From Homarus americanus (taxonomy: Eukaryota > Arthropoda > Malacostraca > Decapoda > Nephropidae), in contig NW_024720711.1 of NCBI RefSeq assembly GCF_018991925.1, positions 3,743,332 to 3,807,331 of the forward strand: a stretch of 64,000 nt of DNA, given 5' to 3'. This document shows, one piece after another, positions 25,179 to 37,600 of the stretch; within the stretch, counting starts at the first letter, position 1, and each line of letters starts with the position of its first letter. Under the pieces are notes generated by a model. The model had not been told where the DNA came from and ran no database searches. It worked only from the letters and a program-made list of their open reading frames with translations. The position numbers and the translations under genes were made by a program.

Positions 25179-25689
25179 GGCTGCTAGTCGCTGGCAAGTG
25201 TTCGTGGGTATGATGAGAAACTGTTTTGATATATGAAACGCTGGACAAGACAAAGTAATCAAACTAATAATGTGATAATTTACATAAAACCTTATCTTCT
25301 GGTACTATTTACTATTAATTTAATCCTTTGGAGATAGTGATGACATTAATCCCATCTGGGAGCCGGTTCATTTTTTTAATCATTGTGCACTGTACACCAA
25401 AAATTTTAATTATAAATATGTTCTGCAGCTTTTAAGTTACTTTGAGGATTTTTTTTCTTAGGAACAGATTTCAGCTTTTATAATGAGTCTATGGGAAAAT
25501 GTGCTTTAATTTGTGAAAAATTTACTTCAGCGTTGGCTATGTACCACCAATCATCTCCGGTCAATGCCAGTGTATGTTTACGAGCCACACGGAATGGGTC
25601 GCTGCTCTCACATACACACACAAAAAAAACAACGTAACACAAAAAGAACCAACGTAAAATTACACCATACATGAGTAATTTCTTTCTGT

Positions 25690-26110
25690 TTAATTTGCCG
25701 TGGGGTCCGGAGGGTTGAGCTTCACAGCTAGGAAGTTAGGTAAGGTTAGGTAGGTTTCTTTGGTTAGGTTGGTGAGGTCTTCCAACAATTCTTCTGCCAC
25801 TTGTTTTTCTTATCAACTAGGGTTAGGTTTGGTTTAATTTAGAAAAACACCACTTTTTTTAACACATTTTCCATAAATACGACTGTGTCCACTATAAAAC
25901 ATAGTAAAATTACGGCTTTTTTTAAAATTCATAGTGGATATTTTGCTGTGACCGGCTAAGTTCCTACTGACGCTATTTTACCGTGATTGTGCTATGACTG
26001 GCTAAGTACATTCTGTTTAATATGACGGGTCCCCCACGGGCTAGGAAATTAGGTAAGGTTAGGTAGGTTTCTTTGGTTGGTTAGGTCAGGTTCTATTGGG
26101 TTTTCTCAAA
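25690..26110 (+). repeat. Two copies of a TTAGGTAAGG-containing repeat
   Basis: At about 25725-25765 and 26043-26090 the sequence GGAAGTTAGGTAAGGTTAGG / GGAAATTAGGTAAGGTTAGG is followed by TAGGTTTCTTTGGTT. An inverted copy is at 29720-29850. It is a family of dispersed repeats with telomere-like words. Confidence 0.65.
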
Positions 26111-27233
26111 TAGTTTATAATAACAAGAACATCTGTGGAAAAAATTACCCAAATCGAACAACTCCTTCTGGTTAGGTTATGTTTATAGCTATACAACGAT
26201 TAACTCCCGGCGAAATAATTCCCCTTGCCGCCAGTCACGGTCATATATCATTCTCGAGTTGTTCGCCGGTAATGGACTATTAGCCAATCTGCCTCTTAAA
26301 TTCGTTATCTGTGAAAAATTAGCGGCTGTGAAGTCGTACATAATTACCAAAACAAGTTGTCTAGATTTTTTCTTAACGTGACTCCATACAACAGGACGCT
26401 GTGATAAACATATTTTATGTTCTTACACCATATAACTTCAATTTTTGAGGAATTCATTAATACACCCACGAAACAATAAAGATATAGCTCTTACTGACAA
26501 CAACAACCATTATATTCACCTCACTACATGTGGTGGCCAGTCGTTAGCATCTCGGTAAAAGCTTTCATAAGAATTCTTCTTCTAAGTGTTACAAGGCTTC
26601 TTAAAAGTCACACTTTAAGACTATCGAGTTAATTTACAGAAAAAAATAAATAGCTTTGTTTTTGTGGTGACACTAAAAATAGATAAAATAAGATATAGCA
26701 ATAATAATACACGCCTTAATGGTGGATGGGAACGAACGATTAACTACTCTTCTACACTCCTCCCAACTGACCCGATGAGTCGATGACATTTTTTAAAATA
26801 ATCTATTAAATAGGTATGAAGACAAAAGTCTATGTAAAATGCATTCAATATTTATTTTATTTTTGAAAATGTGACGTTTTATTGTTATTTTATATTTCTG
26901 TATTTCAATTGAAATAACTTTATAACCGAACTCCAATCTCCAAAGTAAAATCGGCGAAAACTCAGCTATATATAAAAGTTATACAACTAACGAAGTCTAA
27001 TGTCTGATTACTTTAATATTTTTGTCAGCCACAACTACACTGATCCACAAAAAATTACATAAATTCACCTAGACCAGGGAATTCTTTGGTCTAAAAGTTA
27101 CATTTATTCCCCCGAATACCCAAAGGACGCAAAAAAAAATGCAGATGACTGAATTACGCCTTTTAGCTGACAACTTTGTTCATTTTACCGCTAGTAGTCA
27201 CAAACATAGGTCGAAATAAAAACTCAAGAATAT

Positions 27234-27545
27234 TCAGGGGCTCGGATCCAGGGGTGAGGGTCTTGGGGACCTCAACCCCCTTTTCATCAGAAAGTTGCAA
27301 TACTTTTTCTTTAATGCAGTCGTTTACTCAGGCGTTTTTGTAGAGCAAAATGTAATTACTTTTGACCTCAGAATATCACATAATATCAAGTGCACATGGT
27401 TTCAAAATGCACATAATATTGGTCAGATTTCCCCAAAAAAATTCTGGTGAGGGGGGCTTCCCTAAAACCCTCCCAGCTGGGTAGGCTCTCTATGCTCGCA
27501 CAATTTCTTGGACCTCCCCTTTTGATATTCCTGGACCCGCCCCCG
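27234..27545 (-). mobile_element. GGGGTGGATCC MITE family, copy 2
   Basis: Terminal words CAGGGGCTCGGATCCAGG and, inverted at the right end, ...TTGATATTCCTGGACCCGCC. Internal TATTGGTCAGATTT and TTTCATCAGAAAGTTG match copies 3 and 4. About 310 bp, the longest copy. Confidence 0.78.
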
Positions 27546-27837
27546 ATATTCTAAGTAATTATACCAAATTATATCAATATTTTTTTATATAAAATTTGCA
27601 TCATATAGGGGCTAATTTGATCCACACCTACAAAAACTATAGATCCCTGTACTTGAGCTAGAGAGATAACACGTTACTTTATATTTCTCAAGTGGGCAAT
27701 TTAGAATTATTGCTGGCATTCTCCGATCCGAGGACACAATTACCGTACGGAATAATTTTCAGTATCGGGAAAAAATCTCAATCTAAATCTCGAAGACATT
27801 TGTTCCCGAGTAGGGTTGTCAACAACTGGAATGGGTA

Positions 27838-27965
27838 GTGAATGTGGAGACGGTGGAAAAGTTTGAAGCAAAATTAGATAAATACTGGAAAAAGCAAGAA
27901 CAAGTATATAATTATAGGGCAAAAATATCCGCCACACACAGCCACCGTCTGAGTAGAGAAGAGGC
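27838..27965 (+). pseudogene. LINE C-terminal relic interrupted by solo LTR
   Basis: Reads VETVEKFEAKLDKYWKKQEQ then THSHRLSREEA, resembling the last helix of CR1/L2-type RT polypeptides. Across the LTR insertion the frame continues as IELESQA then stop (28443-28466), so the insertion split this relic. Confidence 0.65.
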
Positions 27966-28438
27966 TGTGGGGTATGAGATGTTTGGTTCACACTCAGGAT
28001 GGGATGGAGAAAGGAAACTCACAATGTGCTCTCTATATACATGTTGTATTGGATGTACAATGCAGCTTGGTGCTGGGAAGGCAGCATGGTTACAAGCGTG
28101 ATGTAGAGAGAGCTGGTTGGTGAGGACGCTCAGAGAAGGACAGCTTGTGGGTCGCCATGCTCGCCGGCGGGAGAGAGGACCGCCAGGCAGGCGGAGGAGC
28201 GAGGGCCGCCAGGCAGCGGCAGAGGTGGTGTTGCTGGCTGCGGCTGTAGGTAGAGAAAGAGGCAGATCACCACGAGGTCAGGTCTTAAATAGCGGGGGTA
28301 GGCGTGGCATAGCAGTTGACCCCCGCTCCGTGGTGTATGGCGGCGCTGGTTGACCTAGACCACGAGGCATACACTGGGGAATTGGTGGGGTCGGCTAGGC
28401 AGCGACAAACAACGTTTGTAGGGGAGAATTCCACTACA
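27966..28438. mobile_element. Solo LTR-like insertion (copy 2) with 4-bp target duplication
   Basis: 473 bp, TGTGGGGTATGAG...TTCCACTACA, flanked by AGGC on both sides (27962-27965 and 28439-28442). It is the same family as 3126-3701; its middle lacks the roughly 100-bp internal duplication. It ends about 465 bp upstream of the DRC7 start codon. Confidence 0.87.
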
Positions 28439-28805
28439 AGGCTATTGAGCTGGAGTCACAGGCGTGAGCCTCTTCCAGAAGATCATCTGTGAGTATAATC
28501 ACATAAGTTTAATCTCACCCACAGGGGGACTAATGGTTGTGGATTATTTTAAAGTGAATTATCACCAGCGTCTAGAAAAGTTTAGGTACAAATTTCTTTA
28601 TGAATATTATAAAATCGTGTTTAATAAAATTACCATATATTACACAAAAAAATATATTTTTTTTTCTTTTGATGTACTAGTACAAGCCCAGTACTTGTGT
28701 AAGTTCGTAACAGAAACCAGACCGACCGCCTAAGCGGCTAACGAGCCTGTGAAGAGGGTAAACACAAGAGTAATAGGTCTGTTGTTACCCACGAGTTGTA
28801 GCGTC

Positions 28806-28819
28806 GTTGTCATAGAAAC
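28806..28819 (+). promoter_or_regulatory. RFX-type X-box upstream of DRC7
   Basis: GTTGTCATAGAAAC fits the invertebrate X-box consensus RYYRYY-N(1-3)-RRNRAC exactly (GTTGTC-AT-AGAAAC). It ends 83 bp before the DRC7 start codon. X-boxes bound by RFX factors drive many ciliary genes, which agrees with DRC7's axonemal role. Activity is inferred. Confidence 0.65.
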
Positions 28820-28902
28820 GGGCGAGCGAGTCGAGCGGACATCCGTGAATTTCTGTAATTTGTACTGTGCATGTACTTGTACAGTAAGTCTAAACTACCT
28901 CA

Positions 28903-29058
28903 ATGTGTGAAAGTGAAGGAGCTGCTAGATACAAAGCTAGCAAAGTAGCAGAAGATGAGTTTTTAGATTATATCGCAAGCTACAGACGACGATATAACTC
29001 CTTGTACGCGCGAGGTCCTCTGTTACTTCTCACTCCAGAGAATGAAGACGGCAGGATG
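28903..29058 (+). CDS. DRC7: DRC7 exon 1
   Basis: 52 codons beginning MCESEGAARYKASKVAEDEF with the conserved helix YRRRYNSLYARGPLLLLTP. Donor GTTAGA, phase 0. An in-frame TAA precedes the ATG closely. The human protein has about 80 more N-terminal residues, so an upstream exon is possible but not seen. Confidence 0.83.
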
Positions 29059-31628
29059 GTTAGATCACTGTTCCTTTTCTTCTTCAGTATAACTCATTGT
29101 CATTAGTAATACAGTTTTGAAGTATCACATCATGGCAGATTTTCCCTCTCATTTTAGTGTAATTTTGTATTTTCTGTCATTAAAAGAATCTGCAATAATT
29201 CAGGGAGGAACATCAAAAAGCCGGGGGTCCAGATTTGTGGGTGGGGATGCGGCCCACCCAGAGTCCACAAGTATTTGGTGGGTGGGGGGTGGGGTCTATA
29301 ACCCTTTAAATCTGACCAATATCATGGGCATTTTGAGGCCATTTTGAAGCCATGTGGACCTATATTAGGTATTAGGTCAATAGTAAATACACTATACATG
29401 AGTACAATACTACATTAAAGAAAAGGTATTGGAATTTTCTGATGAAAATGGAGGGTCCGACCCCATAGATCCACCCCTGCATGGGCCAAGCAGCTGTATT
29501 TTAAGTTATAAGCCATACAGTACAACAAATGCAATGATAGATATAATAAACAAATTACTACACATGTTGATGATGTACAGTAGATATACCTGTGGGTAAT
29601 TATTGACGATAAACCCATCGACGATTTTCATAGAAAGTGAATTTTAAAAACGCCACAATTTCACTGTGTTTTGCAACAGACGCTGTCATAGTTTGGGAAA
29701 ATGTGTTGAAATTGGGTTATTTATAAATTAAACCTAACCTAACCTAACCTAACCTAACCTTAGTTGATAAGAAACACAAGCAGCCAAAGAAACCTACCTA
29801 ACATTACCTAACTTCCTAGCTGCCCCCGAGCATATTAAACAGAAAAAAACTTACAATGATATGGTATAATTTTACGTTTTGTGTAGACGTGAGAAGCTGC
29901 TCAAACCGAGGAGCTCGTCAACAAACACCGAGTGGAGGATAAAATCGAGTGTGGATTGGGCCGCCTTACTGATTTATAACTGCGAAAGACAAAGTATTGT
30001 TGCCGGTGCGAGCCTAGGGGCCTAATTATTTACCAAACAGAGCATTTTCCCAAGAATTGAAAATCGCATTCAAACTCAGCAAAGAAAACATAGTATAAAA
30101 TGATCCATCAAAACAAATTACGATGCGACGGTTATCTCGTTAATATTAACCTACCTGTGTAATGTACTTTTAAATTGAACTACAGTACCTGTACATGAAG
30201 TTACCACAGACACACAGTACACTACACAACTGTATTTTGCTATCACTTCAGAATCAAATATGACAATTAACTAGTGATGATAGAAAGGTAGGAATTTTTA
30301 ATAGGGTCACTTTCGTTCATTTCTGGGATGACATGATGCACTATATATTATAATACTGTGTGTATGTTTCAGGTAAGTGTGGTGAGCCTGGTGGTGCCCA
30401 GCCGGGTGCCTCATCCTCAGCTGCTTCTCATGCAAGATGCTGCCCGCGTCCTGTCAGACATGATCACCTACACACCACCCCAGCCTCCGCCCTCCCTGGT
30501 AAGTCCAACACACCACCCCAGCCTCCGCCCTCCCTGGTAAGTCCAACACACCACCCCAGCCTCCGCCCTCCCTGGTAAGTCCAACACACCACCCCCTCCC
30601 TCCCCCCACCAGGTTAATATTTAGTACTGTAGTTGCCAACACCTACTTACATATTGAGTCTTATAGAGGGGAAAAAATAAAAATAATTTGTTCTAATACA
30701 TACAGCATTTTTGTTAAAAATTTATAGTTTTTGAGTAGTTTTCATTTTTATATGGCAACTACTATACTGTATACTGTACAATACTGTATTTAGCCCAACT
30801 ACAGTGGGCAGGGCTTTGAAGTAGCGGGAAATATTTAGGTAAAATACTAAAAAGAACACCAAACAAACCTTTGAAAACCTTACCTAACCTATAAAAAGGT
30901 TAAGAATCACTTTCAAGTTTATGGGTCCCTCCTCTTTTGAACACCGAAAACAACACCATGACATACTAAACAGTAAAAACATAAATACTGATAAGGTAAT
31001 TTTTTTTATAGTTTCAGGATTTTTACAAGTTGAAAGCTGAGGTGTTCTTTTTAGTATTTTACCCCACATTTTCTCTTTGAACAACCAATGTGGGTCAGGT
31101 AAATAATTGTTCCTCTCCATCCCCATAATAAGACTAAATATATGTAAGTAGTATTGTAGATGTTGGCAACTATTAAATATTACCCCAATATTGGGGTACT
31201 GTCTTACATATCATACAGTCATTCATACAAGTACAGTACCTGTACTGTATATATGCTCAACCATATGGAAGTGACTATAATTAGAACTCAAAAAGGCTGT
31301 TTACAGGACCATCCTGAAATGTCAATACGGTGTACATACAAAACCCTAGTCTCATATATAAAGTAAAACACTTTTATGTAAGGTTAGGTTATGTGCCTCT
31401 TTATGTCGCTTTGTCGGTCGGTAGAAAACTGTTGGGGTTTTGTCCGTTGGGGTTTTGTCATGGATTCGTCAATACAGAATGGCCCTGAATTCTGTATTGC
31501 CTTTTTGAGTTAGCTGCAGGACAGTCCTGTATACTGTAGCCTTGGCCCAACCACACACCCTGCAATCTTTATTCCCTCATACTACAGAAATAAGCTTCAC
31601 ATTAACCATCCCTCATACTAGTGAACTG

Positions 31629-31672
<44 letters not shown>

Positions 31673-34600
31673 CCGACACTATAACCTCTATAATCTGTCT
31701 CAATTTACCTTCATAACCTGTCTTGTTCACTGTAAATTGTAACCTTCATTTGTACATCATGCACCTTAGTGTGTATTGTGTGTATATCATGCACCTGTAG
31801 TGTGTATTGTGTGTATATCATGCACCTGTAGTGTGTATTGTGTGTATATCATGCACCTGTAGTGTGTATTGTGTGTATATCATGCACCTGTAGTGTGTAT
31901 TGTGTGTATATCATGCACCTGTAGTGTGTATTGTGTGTATATCATGCACCTGTAGTGTGTATTGTGTGTATATCATGCACCTGTAGTGTGTATTGTGTGT
32001 ATATCATGCACCTGTAGTGTGTATTGTGTGTATATCATGCACCTGTAGTGTGTATTGTGTGTATATCATGCACCTGTAGTGTGTATTGTGTGTATATCAT
32101 GTACCTGTAGTGTGTATTGTGTGTATATCATGCACCTGTAGTGTATATTGTGTGTATATCATGCACCTGTAGTGTGTATTGTGTGTATATCATGCACCTG
32201 TAGTGTATATTGTGTGTATATCATGTACCTGTAGTGTGTATTGTGTGTATATCATGCACCTGTAGTGTGTATTGTGTGTATATCATGCACCTGTAGTGTG
32301 TATTGTGTGTATATCATGCACCTGTAGTGTGTATTGTGTGTATATCATGCACCTGTAGTGTGTATTTACTGGTCATTTGAGTGGTTGGTCTGTTCTTTGT
32401 TATTTTTGTTATGAACTTTATTGCCCAGTGTTGGTGCAGGAGTTCCTGGAGGAGCCTGTGACGTGTGGTAGGATCTCACTGGATAACACTCTTCTCACAA
32501 ATGTCTTGGGCCAGGACTTGAACATAGTAATGTACAGGACTGTAATGAGAGATACTTGCATTACCACTGTACAGTTGTGGAAATGTGTTCCTACACACCT
32601 TGTGGTAACCCATGTCTCCAAAAGGCCAGCCTATATGACCTATAGCAAACCTATCCAACGATCACGTCTGGCGTTACATAACCAATACCCATTCATTCAT
32701 AAATAGTGATTCTACTTCTGTGACGGTGCAGTTTGGAGACAAGGGTTACCACAGGGGGTGTAAGAACACTTTTCTGCAGCTGTGCCACCAACACATTCTT
32801 CATCTCCAAAATACAGAAACATTAGTTGTAGGCAGGTTAAAGATGCACGAGTTTAAGTTCCCTTCTGTATGTACAGTACACCAGGGACTCATCTGGGCAT
32901 AAGCTGGAATTATTGGTAGTAAAAGTATTGATTTCCCTATGGGGTTCTGACTTACTCATGATACTGTAAACAGCATTGGGGGGAGGGTTAATGTGCTTGA
33001 CTTTCCTGAGAAGTTTTAACTCATAAATGGTCAGCATTCCTCTGACCAGAAATAAATACAGTACAGTACAGTACAACTGATATAACTTTTTGTTTTAATT
33101 TGTTAGAATTATTATAATTACTGTATTGTTTATTTTAGTTTGTGTGTTTGTTTGTGAAAGTGCCTTAGAATACCAGGCTGACTAGTTGGTGAACTGACCA
33201 CAGGCAAAGAGGATACGGTAAATGTCTTCAACTTCATCACTGTAACAACAATATTTCAATTATTCTTTGTGGTCTTATATTTGGCAAAACTGCATTTTGG
33301 AAAGATGTGTTAATGACCTTGTTTGACCTATCATTAATGTTCTAACGAGTGTGAGTCAATGTTGAGCCCCAGTGTTACTTAAGTCATCACTAACCTAACC
33401 TAAATCAGTGTTAATGCAGTTCACAACAGTAACGAGGAGTGAAACTTTCATCAATTTCTTAGCTAATTTTTTGTCCAAGTTTTACAAAGGTCAACAATGG
33501 CAGATCCCAAAATTTTCAGGCTAATACCAACCCACTGATTTATGTGCAGGTTGAATTTTCATTGTCAATAAATATCAATTATTGGTGAGTTTACTAACAG
33601 TTGATCTGTCAGCCATGCAAGGTATGGTCTTTGATGACGAGAGTTTATGTGTCAGCCAACCAGGGTACGTTCACCAGCAGTGGTAGTGAAAGCCCAGGAG
33701 GGTAGCGGGGCAGAGTGCGCGCTGGTGGTAGCATCTGTGTTGCTGGGTGCAGGGTACCATGCCCCGTTGTCCAGGGATCAGCACAACCCACACTTGTCGC
33801 CCGAGATACTTCTCACCTACCCTGCCCGTACCTCGAGCATCAGCAGGAGGCAAGTTGATTATGTATGAATACACTTATGGTTTAGCTATACTGGTTGACA
33901 CATATACTGTACAAGAATGAACTGTTATCCACATATAAAATTAAATTTCTGCTGAAACGGTTAGTTGTACAGTACATAATTTAGGGCATTTTCCAGAATG
34001 ACGCATTATTTCATCTCACAAACCCAGAAAAAATCCCCCATCCCCGGAATTTTCCAGTTACCGGAAATTTTTTTGCGAAATTTATGGAAAATAGACCCAA
34101 TTTTCATCTCCCAAAACCGAAAATAAAAATATCCCATCCCTGGAATTTTCTGGGTACCAGGACAATTTTCTCAAAATTTTCCATTGAATGTGCTCCTTAG
34201 AAAATCGTTCCAAACCCGTAATTTTCTGGATAATTCTAAAAAAGTTCCAATTCCGGGTATCAAAGACTTCCGGTTAAGAGTGATTCCAGGTAACGGAGAT
34301 ATTACTGTATATATATGCTGTTCTGTGCATATCTTCTTTCATACATTAAATTATACCTTCTACGCATGTATGAAGTTAAATAGATTTCTAAATCACATAA
34401 ACTTGTGGCAGGAGGGTGGAGAACAGGAAGAGGTGACGTCCTCCAAGTATAGTGTAAGGTCCCCACCCGACTTGAGGAGTCATTATGCTCTCATCATGGA
34501 AGAGCGAGCACGGCGCCGACGTGCTGCCCAGCTTCAGCAGCAGCAGCAACAGCAGGAAGGCGACATAGAGGACATACAAACCCTGGTAAGAGAATGCCCA

Positions 34601-37600
34601 CTATTTTGCTATTTATGATACAGTATCCCAATCTACTGTAATTTGCACTAGTGATGCTGATATATTATGACCACTTCCCTGTTCGTGATGTTAACAAACT
34701 CGCATTAATGATATTTGTCATCCTGCCAAGCAGCATATGGAACACATCACTCACTTCATCTGTCAACTGAGGTATCATCTACCCAAACACTGCCTCGTGG
34801 TCATCTTGTGAACTACAGTCCAGGCATTGTTTCTTCTTGGTTACATGTGTGTAAGAAATGGAGCTCAATGTTTATCAGTCATCTTCGATGTTTTTTTTTT
34901 ACCTAACAGCGAGAGGACATCACTTAAGTTCACATTGTACTTTAAGTGACTGTAAAGTGCTTTCGCTCTGATTCCCCACCCCGACAATGGGTGACCTGAC
35001 ATAGCATCAATAAGTCAGTAATATGAGACCACATCATGAGGAACACATCTCCATATATGTAATGGTACCAAATCCATTTTGTAACACAAATAGAGCAAAT
35101 GTTGTGAATAAAAGTTTATAAACTTTTTTGCTAGCCATCAATATATTTGCTACTTAGCTTTCATCTTTATTCGAGACATTTTCAGACCAAGAGACCCAAT
35201 AATTCCCTACCACACCTCCATTGCAACATTTCTTACGTTTTTCTTAAGAGAATTGACTCTCCATTATTGTTATCGTGTTTTTATGACTGGAGTGAGCAGT
35301 GTAACTCTGAAAATGTCTGGCAAGCATTTTGCTCATCATCTTCAAGGCCAGGACAGGCTACAACTCCAGTTACAACTCCCTAAAGTCTGTGTAGGACTCA
35401 GGTTGATGTCTCCACTCCACTTTAAAAAGAGTCCCCTCAGCCTCAAGGGGGATATGTGATGATGACTTGACTTGTTTTTAATGATGTGGTGAGTGTTGTT
35501 TTATATTATTGTAGTGCTAGTAGTATTCTAGGATTTTGTTTTTATCGGTGATATATTTGGGTGTCCGACTGGCCAGGAACATATCCCATTGAAGCCCATG
35601 TTATAATGAACCTGATATACGATATTTTGATTTGTAGTTGCAACAGATATATCCCTTGGGAAATGGAGACATATAATGAATCGTAAAACCAGCACTTGGT
35701 AAAACATCATGATTTCTTGGGTAGTGACAGTTTCGGAGATACTTTCTCCATCATCAGGAAATCTAAAACAAATGAAACCAAGAGTACGATGCATACAAAA
35801 AAATGCAGATAGGGTAATTAAAATCAAATCGAATAGAGACTGAACATAAATCAAAATAACTAGAACCAAGTGTATTGAAAAAGAAACAATAAAAAAAACA
35901 AATGAGCCCAATGTTATAAACCCATTGGTTTGTCACACACACACACAAAAAACACTATATCAGTTGACCTCTCATTGCTACACAGTGAGGGTTTGAGGTG
36001 AAGTAACAGACTAGCAGATCTCCATGCCCATATTCTGTGAGGTGACAACTGAAAATGACTGGTGGAATGCTCATGTGTCTTGCAGGAAGCGCGGGTCAAC
36101 AGTTCGGGAGACTACACAGAAGCGCACCTTCACTTCTGGGTAGTGGTGTTGCCACCAGGTCGGGGGGTCACTACACCTACTTTCATTGAATCCACCACAG
36201 GCCAGGTGCTCTCATTGTCTTCTTCCCTAGCACTGCCATACCTTTACATCCACGCTTTGTTTAACCACACTAACTACTGGGCCTGCACCAAGTACAATCA
36301 AGCCATCTCTTGTGATATGGTAAGTTACAATCATGCACTGTTAAATATTCATAATTACTTAATTAACATTCATCAACTGTTTAGGCCTCCAGCAAGCTGT
36401 GCAGATAAGCAGTTCCTGGCATGCCTGGGCTAAGGGGCCAGATAAGTGATTATTTATGTCCATGTGCCCAGTACTTGCCTGGCAAACAAGATAATGTTTT
36501 GAGGTAACTATCTGGAGGGAAATTTGTCAGATGCTGTGTGGCCCCACATCCCCATACATGTTTAATCAGAGAGGTCAACAATGTACTGTACCAGGATTAC
36601 TGACCTATGACAGGTGCAGGTAATTTACCTCTACATTAAGCTGCCAACCTGCCTCTAGTCAGTTGGTCAACTAGTCGAAATTTCAATGGAACCACTAAGC
36701 TGAAAGGCTGTAGAAGTTTTATTTTCATTGTCAGTCGACATCTGAAATATATTGTATTACAGTAATTTATAGGGTGTCCCCCATCAAGAATATATCTTCA
36801 GTTTTCTTTTTGCTCCATTCATTTCTGGAAAATGTCTCAAGAATATTCAATAGATTTGCTCCAAACTTGAAGCACTTCCTTGAATTTAGCCTACCAGGTG
36901 TGTCACAATATGAGTTCTTTTGAGAATTGTCAGCAACAACCTGGTGTTGGCCCATATCGAGTGGCTACCCATTGACTGGGGATCAATTTTATTTCAGGAC
37001 ATTGCCTCCACAAAACTTTGACAACCTTGTATAGACGCATACAGTATATTCATTGGTGCAGCACAGTTTGATATGGTGCTCCACAACACAGAGACCCCAC
37101 ACAAGGGGTTAATGTCACTGAGGGAATCATCAATAAGTCTCATTATATCCCAGAACAAATTTGCAGGACACCAGGAATTTGTTTCACATGACTGTATTCT
37201 TATCTGCCAGGTCCATGGCCCATCCTTAGTGACTTTGCAAGTGTTCTTCTAAAAACTTATGTGACTTTGGTAATGGTCATGATGCAATTATTTTAGCTAT
37301 AGGATTAAGGGAGTTTAGAGATCTATCATTTTTTATGTTATAATTATATTCATCTGAGCACCAATATATCAAGTAACCCATCAAAAGACAATCAGTAAAC
37401 TATGGATTGAAGCAAAATGTTTGTTGAATGTGTTATATTCAAGTAATAAATATACTTACAAGAGACCATATAGTTTGATCTGTCAGATAGAAGTGTGTGG
37501 ATGCCTCTGATGGATGATGGTGTTGGGGCAGCCAAAGCCTCACAGGCACCACACCACCCCACTCATCAAGACAACAAAAATCAGAATAATCAACAATATA

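Larger units (their letters stand above)
24069..28902. other. Intergenic space between divergent genes
   Basis: About 4.8 kb between the start codons of ZCCHC9 (minus) and DRC7 (plus). It holds a possible hAT MITE, a SINE, two TTAGGTAAGG-type repeats, a GGGGTGGATCC MITE, a LINE remnant with a solo LTR, and the DRC7 promoter. The ZCCHC9 promoter and 5' UTR exon must be here, but I could not place them. Confidence 0.6.

Noticed and set aside
32432..32468. Possible DRC7 exon reading EFLEEPVTC after a GGTGCAG acceptor
   Set aside because: Exon 2 and exon 3 already join in phase and align to the family without a gap, so an extra exon would be an unsupported insertion.
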